Shown here: piece by piece, positions 15,311 to 21,319 of the stretch | Numbering within the stretch: the first letter of the stretch is position 1 | How the letters are laid out: each line of letters starts with the position of its first letter | Assembly: GCA_018398765.1 (NCBI GenBank) | Contig: JAHBMJ010001597.1 | Location: 1 to 21,319, forward strand | Source: Chromera velia | Lineage: Eukaryota; Sar; Chromeraceae | Direction of reading: 5' to 3' | Length of the DNA stretch: 21,319 bases | Notes under the pieces: model-generated | The model's database searches: none | Told to the model about the DNA's origin: nothing | The model's input: the letters and a program-made list of their open reading frames with translations, nothing else | Translations under genes and position numbers: made by a program

Positions 15311-15866
15311 TAAGTTTTACCGAAAAAAAATGAGGAGAAAATGAAGCTTCAAAAAAAAAATTTCACTTGCGGTGCAACTCCTATTCTTTAGTTTTAAAGA
15401 CTTCTTTCAACGTTTTTAGCACTTTTAGGAATCGAATTAAGATTTTTTTAAAAATATGTTGTTTGTTTACGCTTGTTTGCCTGGTTCAAAGGTCTATCAA
15501 CCGGAAGTGGTAGTCGTTGTGGAGGTAAAGAAGCAGCTAGCAGGTGGCCTAGCCTTAAGACGTGAAAACCTCTTTTGAGAGGACGTGCTCACCTTCGAGG
15601 TTGTCAGATTTGTTGCATCACACTTGCATGGTGCCTATAAATATAGCGTGCCGGCCCACAAGAGTGTTGGTGGAGGTGAGTTATGCCGATTGTGTACCAT
15701 TTTTGGTCGTCAACACGCTACTAAGATGTTATTGAGGCTAATGGCAATCCGTCTTTCCAGTTTTATCATTTAAAACAGCATGGCTGCCCTTTAGTATCTC
15801 ACTTAAACGATAGATAACTTAATTTACAATATGTAAATGACTGTCAAACCTAGTTAAACCATATAA

Positions 15867-16187
15867 ATGAACTTAGCAAATGCCGAAGAAGGCATTCAGA
15901 TGGAGGAGATCAAAGATGAGGTTCATGTTCTGACAGAATGTAAGGACACAGAAAGGGAATGGAACAGGCTGAAAGAACTGTACGAAATTGCGAAGCAGAA
16001 AGCACCCATTGACATAAGAATACAGATCGTACAACGCGTTGCAGGTGCAACCGGGAGGGGCACTTCTGATAATAAGAAAAAAATGAAGGATATGGTGTTG
16101 CTGTTGTGCACAATTCTGCCTAGAAGCGGTTCTAAAGCTATAGCCGACTGTCTCAAGAAGGTCCATTCTGTCGATAAGGCAAGTTGA
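15867..16187 (+). CDS. 106-codon ORF inside the hAT element, unrecognised
   Basis: Begins MNLANAEEGIQMEEI and ends in a basic/hydrophobic part. It contains KDEVHVLTECKDTEREWNRL, which recalls the 'E..H.L..C' part of the C-terminal zinc-binding region of LINE reverse transcriptases, but the preceding CxxC is missing in this frame (a CRLC occurs 200 bp upstream in another frame, around 15685). It is not a hAT transposase (no dimerisation domain seen). It may be captured sequence or a remnant of an older insertion. Confidence 0.3.
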   Translation: MNLANAEEGIQMEEIKDEVHVLTECKDTEREWNRLKELYEIAKQKAPIDIRIQIVQRVAGATGRGTSDNKKKMKDMVLLLCTILPRSGSKAIADCLKKVHSVDKAS

Positions 16188-16465
16188 GGCGAATCGATCC
16201 GATTAGCATGCAGGCTTCCTCATCCCCCCCCCCCATGAATGTGTGCTCTGGGTTGTCCTCAAAGCCTTGCTAGTGGCTTGGGATTTGGCGTCGCTAAATC
16301 TAGGATTTAACCCTCAATCATCAGTTAGACCGTATAAATAAACGAACAAATAACTCAAAATGCTTAAAAAAATGTTTATTATTATAAATAAATTTTTTAA
16401 ATTATGGTTTTAAATTATACTTTATCTCTATAATCTTTACCAAACTTTTTACCGGTGGCCGGCCA

Positions 16466-16510
16466 CTCTACCGGTAATTGCCGGTTAACCGGTAATCAGC
16501 TCGCTTTACC
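16466..16510. promoter_or_regulatory. hAT subterminal repeat, right
   Basis: Starts CTCTACCGGTAATTGCCGG and ends GCTTTACC. It is in direct, not inverted, orientation relative to the left copy, though its CCGGTAATTRCCGG core is nearly palindromic and would bind either way. Confidence 0.65.
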
Positions 16511-16532
16511 ACCGGAAAAATCGGTAACCCTG

Positions 16533-16540
16533 GAGTCGTC
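16533..16540. repeat. 8-bp target-site duplication, right
   Basis: GAGTCGTC directly after the element end AACCCTG, followed by ATG of the satellite word GTCATG. Confidence 0.92.
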
Positions 16541-17605
16541 ATGTTCGACAGCGCACAACAAAAGAAAGTAGAGACCTACCAAGCAAGCAAAAAAGAAAGA
16601 TGGGAATATGAAAGTGGAGAAGCCGTCATGCAAGAAGAAAGAAAGAAAGATGAAAGTGGAGAGGCCGTCATACAAACAGACAGAAAGATGAAAGTGGAGA
16701 GGCCGTCATGCAAACAGACAGAATGATTAAAGTAGATAGGCCGTCATGCAAACAGACAGAAAGATGAAAGTGGAGAGGCCGCCATGTAAACAGACAGAAA
16801 GATGGAAATGGAGAGGCCGTCATGCAAACAGACAAAAAGATGGAAGTGGAGAGGCCGTCATGCAAGCAGAGAGAAAGATGGAAGTGGAGAAGCCGTCATG
16901 CAAACAGACAGAAAGATGGAGGTGGAGAGGCTGTCGTGCAAACAGACAGAAAGATGAAAGTGGAGAGGCGCCATACAAACAGACAGAAAGATGGAAGTGG
17001 AGAGGCGCCATGCAAACAGACAGAAAGATGGAAATGGAGAGGCTATCATGGAAACAGACAGAAAGATGGAGGTGGAAAGGCCGTCGTGCAAACAGATAGA
17101 AAGATGAAAGTGGAGAAGCGCCATGCAAACAGACAGAAAGGTGAAAGTGGAGAGGCGCCATGCAAACAGACAGAAAGATAGAAGCGGAGAGGCGCCATGT
17201 AAACAGACAGAAAGATGAAAGTTGAGAGGCCGTCATGCAAATAAACAAAAAGATGGAAGTAGAGAGGCCGTCATGCAAACAGACAGAAAGACAAAAGTGG
17301 AGAGGCCATCATATAAACAGACAGAAAGATGGAAGTGGAGAGGCTGTCGTGCAAACAGACAAAAAGATGAAAGTGGAGAGGCCATCATGCAAACAGACAG
17401 AAAGATGGAAGTGGAGAGGCCGTCACACAAATAGACAGAAAGATGAAAGTGGAAAGGCCGCCATGCAAACAGATAGAAAGATGGAAGTGGAGAGGCCATC
17501 ATGCAAACAGACAGAAAAATGGAAGTGGAGAGGCCGTCATGCAAAGAGACAAAAAGATGGAAGTGGAGAGGCCGGTATTCAAGCAGAAAAGGTGAAAGTG
17601 GAGAG
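16541..17605. repeat. 38-bp satellite array, about 26 units
   Basis: The unit reads GTCATGCAAACAGACAGAAA then GATGGAAGTGGAGAGGCC. Units are mostly 38 bp, with a 37-bp variant in which GCCGTCATG becomes GCGCCATG. The first units (to about 16640) are degraded; later ones are regular. Because 38 is not a multiple of three, a 114-bp period is translated as a 38-residue repeat. Several frames on both strands stay open for 60-150 codons, giving Lys/Arg/Gln-rich or Ser/Leu/Cys-rich pseudo-proteins. I regard these as consequences of the repeat and not as genes. Confidence 0.95.
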
Positions 17606-17640
17606 AAGTTCAACGTCTGCGTGTTTATCTTTATATAGGA

Positions 17641-18023
17641 CTTCTAGCCTGAAGATTTGATTCTCTCACCACGTGTCCAGACAGAAGCTTGATTGAACTG
17701 TGTATGCAGAGTTCACTAATTCTCATAGCAAGGTCAGTCAAAAAGCTGCTGCTTAGCTGCATGCACAAATGTAGGATTAACTGAAAATTTGAACCTACTG
17801 GTGGGCCTGTTACCTCTATCTTGCAGATGACATTGTACAGGAGAATATGTAGCTATGTCTGTCCCATACCAGTTCTTTTTTGCCATCGAAGATCCTATAG
17901 CTTAATTAAATGCATTTGCATCGCCGAGATCGATCTTGTGCCATGCATTGGCGTCCCGCACATATTGCTTGAGGGGCACGTTTCTCTCTGCATGTTATGC
18001 GCGGAGGGATTGTTTTCTTGCGA
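17641..18023. other. No gene recognised
   Basis: Mixed composition after the array end. One acceptor-like CTCTATCTTGCAG near 17825 on the plus strand opens a 76-codon frame without recognisable motifs. I see nothing else. Confidence 0.4.
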
Positions 18024-18058
18024 CCATTCGCACGGAGCCCGTCATGCGTAACGGATGG
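18024..18058. repeat. Inverted partial copy of the 170-bp repeat
   Basis: CCATTCGCACGGAG (18024-18037) followed by ACGGATGG is the reverse complement of CCATCC...CTCCGTGCGAATGG at 18279-18311, with a short unmatched middle. It forms an inverted repeat with a loop of about 220 bp. Confidence 0.7.
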
Positions 18059-18116
18059 GTATCGCCATCGGGGGATACACACGCACGTTACCCATTGACC
18101 CAGGGTCGTGGGGGTA

Positions 18117-18286
18117 TATCTGATGCACTCTGTGCGAATCGCCCGGAAAGCGAAATTTATTGTTGTTGCCCCTGCTTTAAATTTAGAAAATGCCTCCTCA
18201 GCTGAATTGTCTTTCCGGGGCTGAGCTTGGCATGCGTCAGATCTTCCTGTAAACTGTGTGTGTGTTACATCGGATGCAGCCATCCG
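18117..18286. repeat. 170-bp tandem repeat, unit 1
   Basis: Starts TATCTGATGCACTCTGTGCG and ends GCAGCCATCCG. It is about 90% identical to the next unit. On the minus strand both units are open in one frame, but most differences change the amino acid, so there is no sign of protein constraint. Confidence 0.85.
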
Positions 18287-18441
18287 TATCTGATGCACTC
18301 CGTGCGAATGGCCTGGAAAGCGAAATTTATTCTTGTTGCTCCTGCTTTAAATTTGAAAAGTGCCTCCTTAGCTGAATTGTTTTTCCGGGGCCGAGCTTGG
18401 CGTGCGTCAGATCTTCCTGTGAACGTCGGACGCAGCCATCC
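18287..18441. repeat. 170-bp tandem repeat, unit 2
   Basis: Starts TATCTGATGCACTCCGTGCG. It is shorter by about 15 bp than unit 1 near its end (the GTGTGTGTTACAT stretch is missing). Confidence 0.85.
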
Positions 18442-18443
18442 AT

Positions 18444-18562
18444 GTGGTTTGGGGGGTGTATTTTTTGTTACGTACCCTCTCAGCTTCGCTTTCCGGGCCA
18501 CGTGTGGTCTGGGGTGGTATAATTTTTGTTAAGTGCCCTCTCAGCTTCGCTTTCCGGGCCAC
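18444..18562. repeat. 58-bp tandem duplication
   Basis: Two units, 18444-18501 and 18504-18562. Each starts GTGGTYTGGGG and ends with an identical 26-bp stretch containing CTCAGCTTCGCTTTCCGGGC and closing in CAC. The CTTTCCGGGC word is also present in the 170-bp units. Confidence 0.85.
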
Positions 18563-18599
18563 AGATCTAGACAAGAACCGAGGCCCTGGGCCCCGGCAC

Positions 18600-18818
18600 A
18601 TGGATCTCACGTGGTACGTGACGTGGATATCGCACAGCAGAGAACTCGCCTTTGACTGCGAGACGGAACAGCCGCAGCTGCCCTTTTTGGGTGCTCAAAG
18701 CTTTGCACTTCCCGACCATGAACGCATCTGCATCAACGTGACTAGACCAGACATATACCAAGCGCAACTTAATTTGGCAAACCCATACAGCCAATTACAT
18801 TTGGGATTGCAAATGTGA
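18600..18818 (+). CDS. 72-codon ORF, unrecognised
   Basis: ATG to TGA just after the tandem repeats. The frame is also open upstream through the repeats, so the start is arbitrary. The peptide is balanced in composition and protein-like (ELAFDCETEQPQLPF, HERICINVTRPDIYQAQL), and an AT-rich stretch (AATATTTTTATTG) follows the stop. It could be a terminal exon, a captured fragment or chance: the minus strand of the same region is also open. No family recognised. Confidence 0.25.
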   Translation: MDLTWYVTWISHSRELAFDCETEQPQLPFLGAQSFALPDHERICINVTRPDIYQAQLNLANPYSQLHLGLQM

Positions 18819-18921
18819 AAAATATTTTTATTGTAGAAACAGTTTTTTCAGACTTGCAACCAGGCTTTCTAGACACCGCGACATTTATGGTTAAACGCTG
18901 CGCGGCACCAAGCCCCACGGA

Positions 18922-18936
18922 GCGCCCGAAGGGCGC
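18922..18936. repeat. GC hairpin GCGCCC-GAA-GGGCGC
   Basis: Perfect 6-bp arms with a 3-base loop, in a GC-rich island. Confidence 0.85.
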
Positions 18937-19090
18937 ACCGCGGCGCGCCACGGTTGTAAAACCTTGAAGAAAGGGGGGAACCACGGCGTGATTGTTCCGG
19001 TCTTTACCTTTTCTGAGGTAAGTTGAACTAAATTGATCAGCAATTGATCAAATTTATCATTGAAACACCTTAAAAAAACTTTTTTGGCAC

Positions 19091-19103
19091 CTGCGGCGCG
19101 CAG
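19091..19103. repeat. GC hairpin CTGCG-GCG-CGCAG
   Basis: Perfect 5-bp arms. It is followed by an A run and lies just upstream of the RT pseudogene. Confidence 0.7.
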
Positions 19104-19124
19104 AAAAAACCGTTTTGACGGTAT

Positions 19125-19856
19125 ATGGGGCCATGTCCTAAATATTCTCGGAGACGTTACTTAAAACCTGTTACTTTTTTATCCTCCCACTGCAATTATA
19201 CGAATACACTTTCTTGCCCTCTTGATATGCTGACTCGTATAATTAATCTTGATTTTGTTTTGAATGTAATTCGGGTTTGAAGGAAGATGGTTAGGCAGCA
19301 TGAAGGGTTTCCTCAAGGTAGTCCTTGCTCTCCTGGTGGGGCCCGATTTTTTACTGCATGGAAAGAATACTCTGTTGCATTGATGAGATCGAAGCCTTCA
19401 TGGGGGGGGGGGAAATGGATGACAGAGAGATACATGGACGATAGAACGATTGTTTTTAGGTCTGACTGTGGCATGAGTAACGTGCCGAATGACCCTATGA
19501 TGGAAAAGTTACTTAAGGAAGACTTCTACAGTCCTGCGTGCGTTTTAGAACGTCAGAAGGGATCTACGGTGCTTGGTCTGTGTCTTTTCTCTTTACCGGA
19601 ATCTCCTTCGATTTTGCTTTTTGCTGCTGTTAATCATAACTGGGATGTTCTTCTTAATTTTTTTCGTGATTTGGTTGCTTTTTCTCTGTTGCCTATTTCT
19701 GGAGGATGGTCGTCTTTTCCTAACCTACTTTCACTTCGTAGAGTGCGTTTGATGCATGCTTTCTCCTGTGTTCCTTCTGTTTTGGCCAAGAAGGGCTTAA
19801 TATCCTCTCATCTTATCTGGACCCTTCTTTTTTGCACCTGCGGTTGTCTTGGTTGA
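19125..19856 (+). pseudogene. Decayed reverse transcriptase
   Basis: One frame runs from 19125 to 19856 with a single TGA at 19278-19280. It carries the RT palm motifs: GFPQGSPCSP with GGA after it (about 19305-19340), which is the QG..SP motif between A and C, and ERYMDDRTIVF with the catalytic YMDD at 19431-19442. A conserved-looking ERQKGSTVLGLCL follows, like the E.....FLG region. The spacing of about 35 residues between the two motifs is normal. The fingers region and motif A are absent or unrecognisable, so it is 5'-truncated. After 19800 the frame probably shifts: another frame (19801-20013) continues with a protein-like 70 codons. The clade is uncertain: RYMDD after QGSP..SP is compatible with non-LTR or Penelope-like RTs. 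No endonuclease domain is seen. Confidence 0.75.
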
Positions 19857-20013
19857 CGAACTCACTTTTCTGTTTTTGGAGTTGTATATTCTGAGATGGT
19901 CTGTTTCGTTTTTACTTGATTTTTTCATGTCTACAGTCCATCGGACTGGTAATGATGGCCTTCGTTCTCTTTGGAAGGCGCGTTTATCCTTTCTTTGTTT
20001 TGTCCTAAAATAA
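19801..20013 (+). pseudogene. Out-of-frame C-terminal continuation of the RT
   Basis: Open in the +1 frame relative to the RT, immediately after an in-frame TAA in that frame at 19798-19800, to TAA at 20011. It contains LELYILRWSVSFLLDFFM and GNDGLRSLWKARLSF, resembling the thumb/connection segment of an RT protein. A third frame is also open to about 19890, so the exact shift point is unclear; the T-rich run near 19828-19832 is a likely site. Confidence 0.35.
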
Positions 20014-20087
20014 TCTACATATGACTGATTTCCAACGTTACAGCCTTTTGTTGTCGTTTGTTTCCGCAAGTGCACCTAAGAACTGTT

Positions 20088-20109
20088 AGCGATAGACAAA
20101 AGACAGCGG
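20088..20109 (+). repeat. 22-bp shared motif, copy 2
   Basis: Begins AGCGATAGACAAA and ends GACAGCGG. Two mismatches from 13890-13911. It lies about 75 bp after the end of the RT-related frames. Confidence 0.75.
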
Positions 20110-20660
20110 TATGATATGGAGGGGCGTCGCCCGCGGGACATTATGTGTATTCTCTAATCATGCCTACAGTCTATCCATCGGCTTGCAAGGATCGACGTAA
20201 TACTGCGATTAATTGGTATGCTGATTTCGAGCTATTAATGTTTAGCTCGGCATGTATGCGAAGCTTCTGAATTAGTCTCTGAAGTTTTTTGCATGCATGC
20301 ATTTTTTGTATGTCGGTTAATTAGCATGTATTCGATAAATTGCAATTGAATCAGACAGCAGCCTGTTGGATTGTACTGGATTATGGTAGATTGACTATGT
20401 GCTCCTACCAACACATTCGTGCACAGACAACATAAGATCTCAGCTGTTTGAAGAGACTATCAATTTCCTAGAATCTCCATTATAAATGAGAGGGGGCGCC
20501 GCCGCGGAGGGGCCTGGGGGGAACCGCGGCGCAGCCGCGGTGCTAAAAATGGTCGCTCTAGAGAGCCATAGAGAGCCTGCTTGCAACATGTTTCTGATAA
20601 TATTCGTAAAGTCTGTACAAATTTTCAAGTTTGTACGCGTGACCAATTACGTTTGCAAAA
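20110..20660. other. Non-coding 3' part of the RT element and flank
   Basis: Contains TTTGCATGCATGCA (about 20289-20302) and GCTGTTTGAAGAG (20443-20455), both of which also occur, in the same order, after the 22-bp motif of the 12.6-14.2 kb element. A GC-rich island with hairpins follows at 20490-20545. No gene. Confidence 0.55.
20523..20541. repeat. GC hairpin ACCGCGGC-GCA-GCCGCGGT
   Basis: Perfect 8-bp arms and a 3-base loop, next to another GC-rich word GGGGCGCCGCCGCGG (20493-20507). Confidence 0.88.
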
Positions 20661-21319
20661 AATATACGCGGAGGAGCCGTGACCCCCAGGCCCTAGGGAG
20701 AGAGACAACGAGTAAAGCGGGGCCCAAAGAGGCCCCAGGGGAGGAGGGGGAGGGAGCAGGAAAGGGGAAGAAGAGAAAGATAGAGGAAAGGGAGCCACAG
20801 GGGGGACGGGGGGAGAGAAGGAGTCGACCATTGACAGGGCACAAAGAGGCTCTGGGCACACATGTGCAGGTGGAGGAAGAAACAGGGCACAAAGGGGTCC
20901 TGAGGGGAGTTAGGCAGCAAAAGGAGAGAGGTTACTGGCACATAAAAAATTTTAAAGGGAAAGGGTTCTGGAAAAGAGAGAGGAAACGGCTCTACCGAGG
21001 GAGAAAAGAAGGAGAAGTGGGTTCTGAGAGGCACACGGGACGGATGAGCATGGAAAGGGGACAAGAAAGAGCGCCAGAACCAAAGGGAACCCCGGAGAGG
21101 GGAGGAAACACCAGGGGGGGAAGAGAAGACCAGGGGAGGGGAGGGGCGTCGCTGGAGACAGAAAATGAAGACTGGGAGTCCAAAGAGACACGGAAGAAGG
21201 GAGGGAATGGGAATAAGAGAAAAGATCAAAGGGGAAAGGTGTCGACGAAAAGAAGGGAGGTTGACGAAGCGGGGCCTAAAGAGGCCTCGAGGGGGGCACA
21301 GTGGGGGGGGGGGGGGGGG
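20661..21319. repeat. G+A-rich strand ending in a G17 run
   Basis: About 650 bp with very few pyrimidines on the plus strand. It includes many G3-G7 runs (potential G-quadruplexes) and a recurring word GCGGGGCCYAAAGAGGCCYC (about 20716 and 21270), with looser copies near 20840 and 20885. Minus-strand ORFs up to 178 codons here are Pro/Ser/Leu/Phe-rich and follow from composition. The last 17 bases are all G, probably the end of a contig or a gap edge. Confidence 0.85.

Larger units (their letters stand above)
15234..16532. mobile_element. Non-autonomous hAT-type DNA transposon, 1299 bp
   Basis: The left end is CAGGGTTGC; the right end, read on the minus strand, is CAGGGTTACC. An exact 8-bp duplication (GAGTCGTC) flanks the element. 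Short CAGGG-type termini with 8-bp duplications are characteristic of the hAT superfamily. Just inside each end lies a 45-bp block (15266-15310 and 16466-16510), about 82% identical and in the same orientation, containing the palindrome CCGGTAATTACCGG or a close variant. These are candidate transposase-binding sites. No transposase frame is seen. The interior holds AT-rich sequence, a C12 run near 16223 and a 106-codon ORF. It probably depends on a transposase encoded elsewhere. Confidence 0.88.
18819..19118. other. Non-coding segment with GC hairpins
   Basis: Holds a GC-rich patch (18896-18955) in otherwise AT-richer DNA, and two small hairpins: GCGCCC-GAA-GGGCGC (18922-18936) and CTGCG-GCG-CGCAG (19091-19103). 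No gene seen. Confidence 0.6.

Noticed and set aside
16820..17278. 152-codon minus-strand ORF and similar frames in the satellite
   Set aside because: All frames of the 38-bp unit are largely stop-free; there is no start context, domain or non-repeat flank.
16541..17605. CRISPR array
   Set aside because: There are no unique spacers: the whole 38-bp unit repeats, and the context is eukaryotic.
17906..18501. Protein-coding tandem repeat on the minus strand of the 170-bp units
   Set aside because: About ten of fourteen base differences between units change the residue, so nothing suggests selection on the peptide.
20693..21229. 178-codon Pro/Leu/Ser-rich minus-strand ORF
   Set aside because: The pyrimidine-rich composition lacks stop codons and dictates the residues; no splice sites or motifs support it.
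1..21319. tRNA or rRNA genes
   Set aside because: I looked for GGTTCGA-type T-arms with matching acceptor stems; the one near 11347 has no cloverleaf partner, and no rRNA-like sequence was recognised.

Overview
The window looks like nuclear DNA of an intron-rich eukaryotic protist. Coding signal comes in short exons (44-277 nt) bounded by consensus splice sites, not in long open frames. Non-coding sequence is full of microsatellites, a 38-bp satellite and transposon remnants. The only firmly recognisable host protein carries thrombospondin type 1 (TSP1) repeats in phase 1-1 exons. TSP1 proteins of this kind are common in alveolates (Apicomplexa, chromerids), so an alveolate is my best guess. 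That is inference; no rRNA or other marker is present.

Layout. 1-1440: AT-rich, non-coding, with repeated TTTGAGGTT/CAAAT motifs, an 11-bp-arm hairpin and an (AT)n run. 1440-2964: no convincing gene, except one long but doubtful plus-strand ORF (2052-2975). 2965 to at least 11312, minus strand: a chain of about twenty predicted exons. The best are three TSP1 exons at 8850-9014, 8367-8534 and 7776-7973. Four exons upstream (10033-11312) keep frame through every junction. Exons downstream lead to a C-terminal hydrophobic segment ending at 2965. They may belong to the same gene, giving a TSP1 membrane protein, or to a second gene; one junction (6605 to 6312) does not keep phase in my model. The introns hold very long GA/TC, GAAA/TTTC, CTCTCG and TG tracts.

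12478-17640: a 38-bp satellite array split by several insertions. These are a 1.66-kb element with a decayed ORF, flanked by a 47-bp direct repeat; a 232-bp inverted-repeat MITE with two GC hairpins; and a 1299-bp non-autonomous hAT-type transposon with perfect 8-bp target-site duplications. The array proper is at 16541-17605.

17640-20660: repeat-rich. It has a 170-bp tandem duplication with a partly inverted third copy, a 58-bp tandem duplication, several small GC-rich hairpins, an unrecognised 72-codon ORF, and a decayed reverse transcriptase (GFPQGSP..SP and YMDD motifs) with one in-frame TGA and a frameshifted tail. A near-identical 22-bp motif follows both the RT and the 12.8-13.6 kb ORF, suggesting that they are copies or parts of one retroelement family. 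20660-21319: a G+A-rich strand ending in a run of 17 G, probably a contig edge.

All exon calls are by eye from splice sites, phase and reading frame. No similarity search was possible.
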